Positions 16,274 to 26,177 of a stretch of DNA of 64,000 bases are shown in pieces. Numbering within the stretch: the stretch's first letter is position 1; every line of letters starts with the position of its first letter. This stretch comes from Streptomyces bathyalis (lineage in GTDB: Bacteria > Actinomycetota > Actinomycetes > Streptomycetales > Streptomycetaceae). Location: contig NZ_CP048882.1 of assembly GCF_015910445.1 (NCBI RefSeq), forward strand, positions 5,887,501 to 5,951,500, in the 5' to 3' direction. The position numbers and the translations under genes were made by a program. The notes beneath the pieces were generated by a model. It had not been told where the DNA came from and did no database searches. It saw nothing but the letters and a program-made list of their open reading frames with translations.

Positions 16274-17479
16274 TCAGCGCAGGAAGTCCGCCAGACCCTC
16301 CAGCAGCCGGTCCACGTCCTCCGCGCTGTTGTACGGGGCCAGGCCCACGCGCAGCCCGCCGCCGTCGCCGAGCCCGAGACGGCGGGAGGCCTCGATCGCG
16401 TAGAAGGATCCGGACGGGGCGTTGATGCCGCGCTCCGCCAAGTGGCGGGAAGCGTCCCCGGTGTTGTGGCCGTCGTCGAAGGTGAGCAGCAGCGTGGGCG
16501 TGCGTACGGCGGCACGCGAGTGCTGACGGACGGCGGGGAGCCCGGCAAGGCCGCCCTCGATCCGCTGCAGCAGCGCGTCCTCGTGCTTCTCCAGCATCGA
16601 GTAGGCGGCGACGAGTTGCTCCCTGCGGTCGCGCTCCGGGTGTACTCCCGGCGCTGCGAGGACATCGACGGCGGCGCGTGCCCCGGCGAGGAGTTCGTAG
16701 GGCAGAGTGCCGAACTCGAAGCGCTCGGGAACGACGTCGGTGGACGGCAGCAGCTTGTCCGGAGCCAGCGTCTCCAGGAGCTCGGGGCGGGCGGCGAGCA
16801 CTCCCATGTGCGGGCCGAGGAACTTGTAGGGGGAGCAGGCGAAGAAGTCCGCGCCCAGCGTCTCCAGGTCGATGAGGGAGTGCGCGGTGAGGTGGACGCC
16901 GTCGACGTAGAGCAGGGCGCCCGCGTCGTGGACCACCCGGGAGATCTCCGTGACGGGCGGGCGCGTGCCGATCAGGTTCGAGGCGCCGGTGAGCGCGACG
17001 AGGCGGGTGCGTCCGGAGAGGACTTCGCCGACGGCTTCGACCGTCAACTCGCCGTCCTCGGGGTCGAATTCGGCCCACCGCACGGTGGCGCCGGCCTGCT
17101 CCGCGGCCTGTATCCACGGGCGCACGTTGGAGTCGTGGTCCAGGCGCGTGACCACCACCTCGTCACCCGGCGACCAGGACTTCGCGAGCGTGCGGGAGAA
17201 GTCGTAAGCGAGTTGCGTGGCGCTGCGGCCGAAGACGACGCCGCGCGGGTCCGCGCCGAGCAGGTCGCCCAGCGCCTTCCGGGCCTCGGCGACGAGCGTC
17301 TCCGCGTTGCGCTCCGCGGGGTTGCCGTCGCCGCGGTTGGAGAGCGGACCGGCGAGCGCTTCCGCGACCGCTTCGATGACCGCACGCGGTGTCTGAGTAC
17401 CGCCGGGCCCGTCGAAGAACGCCGTCCCGGTCGCGAGGGCGGGGAACTGGGCGCGGAAGAGGTCGATGTCGAACGGCAT
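16274..17479 (-). CDS. cysteine desulfurase-like protein (class V aminotransferase fold)
   Basis: This 401-residue fold-type-I PLP enzyme belongs to the class V group. It begins MPFDIDLFRAQFPAL and has FDGPGGTQTPRAVIEAV, the N-terminal substrate loop. VFGRSATQLAYDFSRTL binds the phosphate, VTRLDHDSNVRPW and LYVDGVHLTAH give the Asp/His that hold the cofactor ring, and ACSPYKFLGPHMG contains the Schiff-base Lys. No catalytic Cys loop of SufS type is evident near the expected position, so it may be a desulfurase-like amino acid lyase. GGAG lies five bases before ATG 17479; longer starts at 17521/17527 are possible. It is monocistronic, with a palindrome upstream. Confidence 0.87.
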   Translation of the reverse strand: MPFDIDLFRAQFPALATGTAFFDGPGGTQTPRAVIEAVAEALAGPLSNRGDGNPAERNAETLVAEARKALGDLLGADPRGVVFGRSATQLAYDFSRTLAKSWSPGDEVVVTRLDHDSNVRPWIQAAEQAGATVRWAEFDPEDGELTVEAVGEVLSGRTRLVALTGASNLIGTRPPVTEISRVVHDAGALLYVDGVHLTAHSLIDLETLGADFFACSPYKFLGPHMGVLAARPELLETLAPDKLLPSTDVVPERFEFGTLPYELLAGARAAVDVLAAPGVHPERDRREQLVAAYSMLEKHEDALLQRIEGGLAGLPAVRQHSRAAVRTPTLLLTFDDGHNTGDASRHLAERGINAPSGSFYAIEASRRLGLGDGGGLRVGLAPYNSAEDVDRLLEGLADFLR

Positions 17480-17567
17480 GCGGGCTCCGGCAGCGAGTGG
17501 ACTTCGGGCGACGGCAGCCATGATCAAGCGTGGCGGCCGGTTTGGCCAGAGCTTCCAGGGCTCTCGT

Positions 17568-17583
17568 CGTATCGCCCGATACG
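17568..17583. promoter_or_regulatory. candidate operator upstream of the PLP enzyme gene
   Basis: CGTATCGCCCGATACG is a perfect 7+2+7 palindrome about 90 bases before the PLP enzyme start, in the only spacer between it and the toxin gene. It could bind a dimeric repressor; no regulator is encoded next to it. Confidence 0.4.
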
Positions 17584-17623
17584 CATCACGATCCCGCCCG
17601 CGACTTCACGACGCCCCCGCCGG

Positions 17624-17878
17624 TCAGTAGTGATACCGGGCCTGGGCCACGATGAGTTCGTCGCCTCTGGCTCGGTACACCAGCCGGCGCTCGTCGTCGA
17701 TCCTCCGGGACCAGTAGCCGCTCAGGTCACCCTTGAGCGGCTCCGGTTTGCCGATCCCCGCGAACGGATCACGCTTGCGTTCCTCGATGAGCCGGTTGAT
17801 GCGCTTGGTCATGCGACGGTCCGTCTCCGGCCAGTGGACATAGTCCGTCCACCCGTGCTCGGTGAATACGGTCTTCAC
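17624..17878 (-). CDS. yoeB: Txe/YoeB family mRNA-cleaving toxin
   Basis: This 84-residue RelE-fold toxin belongs to the YoeB group, which bind the ribosomal A site and cut mRNA. The family pattern is clear: HGWTDYVHW at the start, [40 protein letters not shown], and the C-terminal [19 protein letters not shown] with the catalytic Glu/Arg/His region intact. Its GTG start overlaps the antitoxin stop as GTGA, the usual coupling in these modules. It should be active unless bound by the antitoxin. Confidence 0.95.
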   Translation of the reverse strand: MKTVFTEHGWTDYVHWPETDRRMTKRINRLIEERKRDPFAGIGKPEPLKGDLSGYWSRRIDDERRLVYRARGDELIVAQARYHY

Positions 17879-18135
17879 TCGCTGTCGTCGACCTCGATCA
17901 GTTCGCGCGGTTCGGTCCTGCCCGCCTCGGCCTCGGCGATCGACTCGGACAGTCGCCTGGCGTTCGCGGGCGAGCGCAGCAGGTAGATCGTCTCCTGCCA
18001 GGAGGAATAATCTTCCTCCGACAGCAGCACGGCGTTGCCGTTACGGGAAGTGATGTGCACGGGAGCGCGGTCGTTGTTGACCTGCTCGATCAACGGGAAC
18101 AGGTTCTTGCGAGCCTCGCTGGCGGTGATGGACAC
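17875..18135 (-). CDS. yefM: Phd/YefM family antitoxin
   Basis: This 86-residue antitoxin has the Phd/YefM DNA-binding N-terminus [20 protein letters not shown], the strand [17 protein letters not shown] and the acidic, flexible C-terminal half that wraps the toxin. It is upstream of and overlaps the YoeB gene. Two GTAC half-sites at 18154-18157 and 18166-18169, just ahead of the start, are consistent with the short TGTACA-type operators used for autoregulation in this family. The ATG follows AAGGGAGT. Confidence 0.94.
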   Translation of the reverse strand: MSITASEARKNLFPLIEQVNNDRAPVHITSRNGNAVLLSEEDYSSWQETIYLLRSPANARRLSESIAEAEAGRTEPRELIEVDDSE

Positions 18136-18349
18136 GGGTCACTCCCTTCCGGAGTACGAGAAGTAGTACCAGTGGCGAGTTCGGCCTGCCAGTCACGCTG
18201 ATCCGACCCGGCGGACCTGTGCCCGAACACCTGCGGGTCTGCGCCGGTGGCGGCTTCGCGGGGCATGGTTGCCGGTCGGCACCGGACCACCGGGGGCTGA
18301 CGTGCGCGGTCCGTCGGATGAGAGGCTCACGGCGGAAGGAGATGCAGCC

Positions 18350-18916
18350 GTGAACTTCTTGAACCTGCCCGCCGATCTGCCAGTGCCCGAGGACGACGGT
18401 GCCGCCCGGCACCTGCCCGGCACGGCGTTGCCGGACGTCGAACTGCTCAGCACGGCGGGGGAGTCGGTCCGCCTCGACGGGCTCGGCCCCGGCCGTACGG
18501 TCCTCTACGTCTACCCGCTCACCGGCCGACCTGGCAGGGACCTGCCCGAAGGCTGGGACGACATCCCGGGCGCCCGTGGCTGCACTCCCGAGTCGTGCGG
18601 ATTCCGCGATCACCACGGGGAGCTGCTCGAGGCGGGCGCGGAAGCCGTGTTCGGTCTCTCCAGCCAGGACAGCGACTACCAGCGTGAGGCAGTGGAGCGG
18701 CTGCACCTGCCGTTCGCGATGCTCTCCGACCCGGACCGTCGCCTGGCCGCGGCACCGCTCGGCCTCCCCACGTTCGAAGCCGGCGGGATGCGGCTGTACA
18801 AGCGGCTCACGCTCGTCATCCGTGATGGCGCTGTGGAGCACGCCTTCTACCCGGTCTTCCCGCCCGACGAGCACGCGGCGCAGGTCCTGGCCTGGCTGCG
18901 AGACCACGCGGTGTGA
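18350..18916 (+). CDS. peroxiredoxin (AhpC/TSA, BCP/PrxQ-like)
   Basis: This 188-residue thiol peroxidase reduces peroxides in the cytoplasm. The fold starts at GTALPDVELLSTAGESVRLD. LYVYPLTGRPG leads into GARGCTPESCGFRDHHGELL, which contains the peroxidatic Cys of the GCT motif and a second Cys five residues later, as in atypical 2-Cys PrxQ. FGLSSQDSDYQREAVERLHL is the helix that packs on the active site. GTG 18350 is supported by AAGGAG with good spacing; an earlier in-frame ATG lacks one. It is divergent from the toxin-antitoxin pair. Confidence 0.9.
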   Translation: MNFLNLPADLPVPEDDGAARHLPGTALPDVELLSTAGESVRLDGLGPGRTVLYVYPLTGRPGRDLPEGWDDIPGARGCTPESCGFRDHHGELLEAGAEAVFGLSSQDSDYQREAVERLHLPFAMLSDPDRRLAAAPLGLPTFEAGGMRLYKRLTLVIRDGAVEHAFYPVFPPDEHAAQVLAWLRDHAV

Positions 18917-18996
18917 GCGACCGGCCGACCCCGGCCGCCCGACGGCCGCCCGCGGGCCGGATCCGGGGGCGGGTGTCCGGGGAGGCGCCAGGACCA

Positions 18997-19010
18997 GATA
19001 TCTTGATATC
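18997..19010. promoter_or_regulatory. palindrome upstream of isocitrate dehydrogenase
   Basis: GATATCTTGATATC contains two GATATC half-sites and sits inside the wider near-palindrome TCTTGATATCGAGA (19001-19014), 40-50 bases before the start codon. The position fits an operator overlapping or just after the promoter. The binding protein is not identified. Confidence 0.4.
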
Positions 19011-19022
19011 GAGACGACGTAG

Positions 19023-21269
<2,247 letters not shown>

Positions 21270-21298
21270 GGCCGGACCGGTCCTCGCGGACGCGTGAA

Positions 21299-21342
21299 CA
21301 CGTGGGCCGTGCCCTCCCGCAGCGGAGGGCACGGCCCACGTG
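21299..21342 (+). terminator. strong hairpin terminator after icd
   Basis: An 18-bp perfect stem (21299-21316 with 21325-21342) has the core CGTGGGCCGTGCCCTC, with an 8-base loop CCGCAGCG and no T-run. It lies 30 bases after the icd stop. The bases from here to 21595 hold no gene. Confidence 0.85.
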
Positions 21343-21595
21343 CCGTTCACGGGTGCGGCAAGTGCTGCCCTCCATCGGCAGCGGTCACGCGGGTGGTGGG
21401 TGAGGACGAACACCGGTGCGTGAAACGGCGGTTCGGAGCCCCACCGCCCGCTCTCGCCCCATCCCGGGGCCCGGATACGAAAACGCCGAATGACATGGCC
21501 GGTTGGCCGGTGACCTCGTCCACGCGCGTTCCGTCCGGTGCGGAAGTCCGGATTCATCGCAGCAGCCCCGGGTGCACCGTCGTTACGCTTCACGT

Positions 21596-22312
21596 ATGGC
21601 TCCTTCTGCCGGTCCCGCCAGTTCCGCCAGTTCCGCCGGTTCTGCCGGATCCGCCCGCCCGGTGGTGCACACGTACTGGGAGACCGCCGGCGCGACGATG
21701 ACCTTCACGCATCCCCTCGACCAAGGGCTGCTGGAGCGGTACGTGCCCCGCGACGCCCGGATTCTCGACTACGGGTGCGGCTACGGACGGCTGACGGCGC
21801 GGCTGGAGGAACTCGGCTACGGCGACGTGCAGGGCGTGGACCCTTCCGCGGCGATGATCGAGCGCGGATTGCGCGAACATCCGGGGCTCAAGCTGACCCG
21901 GCAGACGGCGCTGCCCCTGCCTTTGGCCGAGGACTCCTTCGACGCGGCGCTGCTGTTCGTCGTGCTGGGCGTCGTCCCGGGCGACGCGGACCAGAACGCG
22001 CTCGTCGCGGAACTCGCCCGGCTGATCAGACCCGGAGGCGTGCTCTACCTCAGCGATGTTCCCCTTCAGGACGACGAGCGCCACTTACGCCGCTACGAGG
22101 AGGCCGTGGCCTCGGCCCCGTACCGCGCCTACGGCACCTTCTCCACGCCCGATGGAGGGCTCTTCCGGCACCACCGGCCCGAGCAGCTCCGGGCACTGCT
22201 GCACGGCAACGGCTTCGTCGTCGAGGAGGAGCGAACGGGGGCGGCCGCCACACTCCACGGGCACACCGCACGCAGCGTCCAGGTCGTCGCCCGCCGAGCG
22301 CCCGCCCCGTGA
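21596..22312 (+). CDS. class I SAM-dependent methyltransferase
   Basis: This 238-residue protein opens with a Ser/Ala/Gly tandem-like segment (SAGPASSASSAGSAGSA), then YWETAGATMTFTHPLDQGLL and the SAM-binding motif I ILDYGCGYGRLTARL at about residues 54-68. VQGVDPSAAMIERG is motif II, FDAALLFVVLGVVPGD the post-II strand, and RLIRPGGVLYLSDVP motif III. The substrate is unknown. No ribosome site precedes ATG 21596, but TACGCT lies just 6-7 bases upstream, so the mRNA may be leaderless. ATG 21695 is a possible shorter start. Confidence 0.88.
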   Translation: MAPSAGPASSASSAGSAGSARPVVHTYWETAGATMTFTHPLDQGLLERYVPRDARILDYGCGYGRLTARLEELGYGDVQGVDPSAAMIERGLREHPGLKLTRQTALPLPLAEDSFDAALLFVVLGVVPGDADQNALVAELARLIRPGGVLYLSDVPLQDDERHLRRYEEAVASAPYRAYGTFSTPDGGLFRHHRPEQLRALLHGNGFVVEEERTGAAATLHGHTARSVQVVARRAPAP

Positions 22313-22339
22313 GGCCGCGGCGCTCCGGCGGCGCGTGAA

Positions 22340-23545
22340 TCAGCGGAACGCGGCCTCGCCGGTGAGTGCCTGGCCGATCACCAGCTGGTGCACCTCTGAG
22401 GTGCCCTCGTAAGTGAGCACGGACTCAAGGTTGTTGGCGTGCCGCATGACCGGATACTCCAGGGTGATCCCGGCGGCGCCGAGCATGGTGCGGCACTCAC
22501 GGGCGATGGCGATCGCCTCGCGGACGCTGTTGAGCTTGCCGAGGCTGACCTGCTCCGGACGGAGCGAGCCGGCGTCCTTGAGGCTTCCGAGATGCAGCGC
22601 CAGCAGCATCCCCTTGCCCAACTCCAGTGACATGTCGGCGAGTTTGGCCTGCGAGAGCTGGTAGGCGGCCAGCGGCTTGTCGAAGATCTCCCGCTGCCGG
22701 GCGTATTCGAGGGTGGTCTCCAGGCAGTCGCGTGCGGCGCCGAGCGCGCCGAAGACGATGCCGTAGCGCGCCTCGTTGAGGCAGGAGAGCGGGCCGGAGA
22801 GGCCGACGGCGTCGGGGAGCACCGCCGATTCGGGCAACCGGACGCCGTCCAGGACGAGTTCGGACGTGACCGAGGCGCGCAGCGACATCTTCTTCTTGAT
22901 CTCGGGCGCCGAGAATCCGGGGGTGCCCGCCGGGACGACGAAGCCGCGGACCTTGTTTCCCGGGTCGTCCGTCCTCGCCCACACCACGGCCACGTCGGCG
23001 ACGGACCCGTTGGTGATCCACATCTTGGTGCCGTCCAGCACCCAGTCGGAACCGTCGCGCACCGCGCGGGTGCGCATGCCGGCCGGGTTGGAGCCGAAGT
23101 CCGGCTCGGTCAGGCCGAAGCAGCCGATCGCGTCACCGGCCGCCATCGACGGCAGCCACTGCTGCTTCTGCTCCTCGCTGCCGTACTTCCAGATCGCGAA
23201 CATGGCGAGGGAGCCCTGCACAGACACCAGGGACCGCAGCCCCGAGTCGCCCGCCTCCAGCTCCATGCACGCCAGCCCGTAGGCGGTTGCGGTGGTGCCC
23301 GCGCAGCCGTAGCCGTCCAGGTGCATGCCGAGGACGCCCAACGAGCCCAGTTCCTTCGCCAGTTCGCGCACGGGGAGCGACCCGGTCTCGTACCAGTCGG
23401 CGAGTTGGGGCTTCACCTTCTCCTCGACGTACTGCCGCACCGTGTCCCGGATCGCGCGGTCCTCCTCGCCGATCAGGGCTTCGGTGCCGAAGAGGCCGAG
23501 CGGGGTCTGGGGTGTCACGGGCGGCACGGAGGTCTCCTCGTCCAT
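22340..23545 (-). CDS. acyl-CoA dehydrogenase, glutaryl-CoA dehydrogenase-like
   Basis: This is a 401-residue FAD flavoenzyme of the acyl-CoA dehydrogenase family. CFGLTEPDFGSNPAGMRTRA and WVLDGTKMWITNGSVADVAV form the flavin and substrate-binding middle domain. RYGIVFGALGAARDCLETTL begins the C-terminal helical domain. The catalytic base is Glu380 in LTYEGTSEVHQLVIGQALTG, and that ending resembles glutaryl-CoA dehydrogenase more than the short-chain enzymes. It would oxidise an acyl-CoA, passing electrons to ETF. The gene is divergent from a TetR regulator across a 68-base spacer with repeated motifs, so that regulator probably controls it. Confidence 0.93.
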   Translation of the reverse strand: MDEETSVPPVTPQTPLGLFGTEALIGEEDRAIRDTVRQYVEEKVKPQLADWYETGSLPVRELAKELGSLGVLGMHLDGYGCAGTTATAYGLACMELEAGDSGLRSLVSVQGSLAMFAIWKYGSEEQKQQWLPSMAAGDAIGCFGLTEPDFGSNPAGMRTRAVRDGSDWVLDGTKMWITNGSVADVAVVWARTDDPGNKVRGFVVPAGTPGFSAPEIKKKMSLRASVTSELVLDGVRLPESAVLPDAVGLSGPLSCLNEARYGIVFGALGAARDCLETTLEYARQREIFDKPLAAYQLSQAKLADMSLELGKGMLLALHLGSLKDAGSLRPEQVSLGKLNSVREAIAIARECRTMLGAAGITLEYPVMRHANNLESVLTYEGTSEVHQLVIGQALTGEAAFR

Positions 23546-23548
23546 CGA

Positions 23549-23595
23549 ACGGCGTTAGGTTTCTGCCTGCGCGCACGTTAACCTTACGGCGTTAG
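23549..23595. promoter_or_regulatory. divergent operator/promoter between acyl-CoA dehydrogenase and TetR genes
   Basis: ACGGCGTTAG occurs twice as a direct repeat (23549-23558 and 23586-23595), and TAACCTTACGGCGTTA forms an inverted TAAC/GTTA pair over the second copy. The motifs fill the spacer between the two divergent starts, as expected for an autoregulated TetR-family operator. Confidence 0.55.
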
Positions 23596-23613
23596 TTTTC
23601 ACAAGGAGCCCCG

Positions 23614-24258
23614 ATGCCACGCCCGAAGTCGCCGCTGCTCAGCCGGGAGCGGATCCGTGACACCGCGCTGGAGCTGATCGACTCCGAGGGCATCGGCGCG
23701 CTCTCCATGCGGAACCTCGCCCTGAGGCTCGATGTGAAGGCCGCCTCGCTCTACAGCCACTACCCCAACAAGGACGCCGTGCTGGACGCAGTGGCCAACC
23801 TGCTCACCCGCCAGGTGGACACCTCCGCCTTCGAGCGCGGCTGGCGCGAGGGCCTGGAGACATGGGGCAGGTCGTACCACGCGGCACTCAGCAGACACCC
23901 CAACGCCGCCCCGGTCGTGGCCGCCGGCACCGGCAGGCGCGAGGACTTCCTCGCCATGGCCGATGCCGTGCACGGAGGGCTCGTCGGGGACGGCTGGCCC
24001 CCGCGCTGGGCCACGATGATCGCCGCCTCCGTGAAGTACCTCGTCATCGGAGCAGCCACCACACCCTTCGCGAGCGGCTTCGCCGACGACACGCGTGTCT
24101 ACTTCGAGCGCTATCCCAACCTCGTGCAGGCACATCTGATCCCGGCACACGCCGAGGAGATCGACAGCGACAGCTTCGAACTCGCCCTGGACAGCCTGCT
24201 CGTGGGGCTCGAACCGCTGCACGCCTCGCTGACGTCCGCACGGCCCGCGGGGGAGTGA
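23614..24258 (+). CDS. TetR/AcrR family transcriptional regulator
   Basis: This is a 214-residue repressor. The N-terminal helix-turn-helix is typical: RIRDTALELIDSEGIGALSM, RNLALRLDVKAASLYSHYPN, then KDAVLDAVANLL. The C-terminal ligand domain resembles the tetracycline-repressor C-terminal type, with a Trp-rich helix WREGLETWGRSYHAALSRHP. ACAAGGAGCC precedes the ATG. It is divergent from the acyl-CoA dehydrogenase, whose repeats it probably binds. The ligand may be an acyl-CoA or related catabolite, which is an inference from the neighbour only. Confidence 0.93.
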   Translation: MPRPKSPLLSRERIRDTALELIDSEGIGALSMRNLALRLDVKAASLYSHYPNKDAVLDAVANLLTRQVDTSAFERGWREGLETWGRSYHAALSRHPNAAPVVAAGTGRREDFLAMADAVHGGLVGDGWPPRWATMIAASVKYLVIGAATTPFASGFADDTRVYFERYPNLVQAHLIPAHAEEIDSDSFELALDSLLVGLEPLHASLTSARPAGE

Positions 24259-24332
24259 CCCGCCCGCACACGAGGGCGGGCGGACCGTCCCCGCGACGGC
24301 CCGCCCGGCCCCTCTTCGCTCTCGGCCCGGTG

Positions 24333-26177
24333 CTACTCGGCCAGCAGCTCCCGCAGTTCACCCACGGCGTCACGGAGCTTCTCCGCGAACGTGTGCATCT
24401 GGTCCGCCACCGTGAGCGGAGTGCTCAGGTAGAGGTTGAAGCGTTCCGGAAGCAGCACGTAGGCGACGCCGATGCAGCGGCTGCTCGTCGAACCGAACCC
24501 GAAGAACTGGATGTTGGTGGACGGCGCGGAGCTGGTGCTCAGATAGTCCTCCCGCATCTTCAGCCAGCCCGCGCTGCGGAACAGCGAGGGCTGCTCGTTC
24601 ACACCGAGCTCCGCGCCGCGGCGGCGCTGGATCAACTCCAGCTCCCACAGGTGCTGTTCGGGAGCCTCGACGGCCTGGCACTCCTTGGCGCGCGTCACGT
24701 GCGCGGTCGCGGCCGCACGGAAGGCGGTGCGCCGCGTCTCCGTGTCCGCCTCCGGGTCATCCATCGCGTCCACGAACGCGCACATCTCCGGGGTCACGAC
24801 TCGCATTGCCTCCGTGCGGCCGTGCTTGTACTGCCGCGTGGCGATCGACTCGTACGTGGCGCCCAGATGGCCCTTGGCGCGCTGGTGGGCGAGCTGGTAG
24901 GCGACCTGCACGAAGGCGTCGGGTGAGACTCCGAGCGCCTTGGCCTGGTTGCTGCCGAAGTCGTCGAAGGAGACGGTGCGCGTCGCGGTGCTCCGTCCGT
25001 ACTCCGCGAACGCCTCGGCGGCCGAACGCACTTGCGCCCGAAGGGTCTCGTCGAGACGGAACTCCACGGGCCGGACCGCCGGTGACCCCTGGGCACGCGC
25101 ACCGGACTGCTCGGAGTGCACCGCCCCCGGAACGGGCAGCAGCGCGTCGACGAAGCTCAGGATCGTGGTGCCGTCCAACTGGCAGTGCTCGACGTTCAGC
25201 CCGGCACGGCCGTCCTCGAAGACGACGAACGAGACGGCCTTGTCGAACCAGCGGTTGCCGCGGTCCCCGTACAGCAGCTCGTCGCACGCCTCCTGGACGC
25301 CGGACGGGGCGAAGTCCTCCAGGCACACGCAGAACAACGCGTCCTCGACGGTGCGGAGGGACTCGGCGTTGCCCGGGTCGAGGTCCAGCAGCGACGCCCG
25401 CGCCCTCGCCCAGTCCGCGCGGGCCATGGTGGTGAGGTGACCGACGGAGGCGCCCGCGCCCGCCGGCTCGGCGCCCGCCTTCATCACCTCTCGCAGCCCC
25501 GCCTCCAGATCCTCGAGGCTGTGCGGAGCACCGCCCTCACCGATGACGTCCATCCGGAAGGTGTTGCCGCGGAAGAACACCAGGATGTGCCGCTCCCGCG
25601 ACGGGCCGGGCCGCTCCGCCGAGTAGGGAGTGCGGGAGGTGTCCTGCTCCACGCCCGGGATGCGCGTGCTGGAGAAGAGGTACTTCAGCTGCTCCATCGA
25701 CTGAGGCTGCCCCCGCTGAACCACGGGCGGGATCAGTTCCTCGTCGATCTGCCGCTTGAAGTCGAGCGCGCCGGCGATGAGCCCCGCCGCCCTCTCCACC
25801 TGCGACTCGTCCGAATCCCTGAAGAGGAAGAAGAAGTTGGCGTTCAGAGCGATCCGGTCGCGTCGCCCCAGATAGCGGTACGGCCAGAACGTGTCGAGCC
25901 AACTGTGCACGCCCTCCGAGGAGTTGTACTCCTCCAGCGCCGCCTGCAGAACCTGCCCCGGGCCGTCGGGGTCGAGGAAGGCCGCCACCTCAGCCTCGGA
26001 CGCGGCGAGTTCACCCGGGGAGAGCAGCGGCGCGCACCAGGCGAGGAGCCTCTCGCAGCTCGCCTCGAGCGTGGGCAGCGGCACGCGCGGCAGCGCGTCC
26101 TCCTGCGCGAAGGTGGGGGTGGTCGTGGCGCTTCCCTGAGGCGCGCTTCCCTGACTGGTGTTCACTTGCGCTTTCAC
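24333..26177 (-). CDS. choline/carnitine O-acyltransferase family protein
   Basis: This 614-residue protein follows the carnitine acyltransferase fold, which exchanges acyl groups between CoA and a hydroxylated quaternary-amine-like acceptor. The opening LPRVPLPTLEASCERLLAW is typical. YLGRRDRIALNANFFFLFRD and RHILVFFRGNTFRMDVIG match the N-domain. The catalytic His is His331 in LNVEHCQLDGTTI. GHLGATYESIATRQYKHGRT followed by EAMRVVTPEM matches the CoA/carnitine-binding GRTExxR motif. Bacterial members are rare. The GTG start overlaps the methyltransferase stop as GTGA; GTG 26165 is an alternative. It is the last gene of a three-gene cassette with a methyltransferase and a 2-oxoglutarate oxygenase. 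Confidence 0.9.
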   Translation of the reverse strand: MKAQVNTSQGSAPQGSATTTPTFAQEDALPRVPLPTLEASCERLLAWCAPLLSPGELAASEAEVAAFLDPDGPGQVLQAALEEYNSSEGVHSWLDTFWPYRYLGRRDRIALNANFFFLFRDSDESQVERAAGLIAGALDFKRQIDEELIPPVVQRGQPQSMEQLKYLFSSTRIPGVEQDTSRTPYSAERPGPSRERHILVFFRGNTFRMDVIGEGGAPHSLEDLEAGLREVMKAGAEPAGAGASVGHLTTMARADWARARASLLDLDPGNAESLRTVEDALFCVCLEDFAPSGVQEACDELLYGDRGNRWFDKAVSFVVFEDGRAGLNVEHCQLDGTTILSFVDALLPVPGAVHSEQSGARAQGSPAVRPVEFRLDETLRAQVRSAAEAFAEYGRSTATRTVSFDDFGSNQAKALGVSPDAFVQVAYQLAHQRAKGHLGATYESIATRQYKHGRTEAMRVVTPEMCAFVDAMDDPEADTETRRTAFRAAATAHVTRAKECQAVEAPEQHLWELELIQRRRGAELGVNEQPSLFRSAGWLKMREDYLSTSSAPSTNIQFFGFGSTSSRCIGVAYVLLPERFNLYLSTPLTVADQMHTFAEKLRDAVGELRELLAE

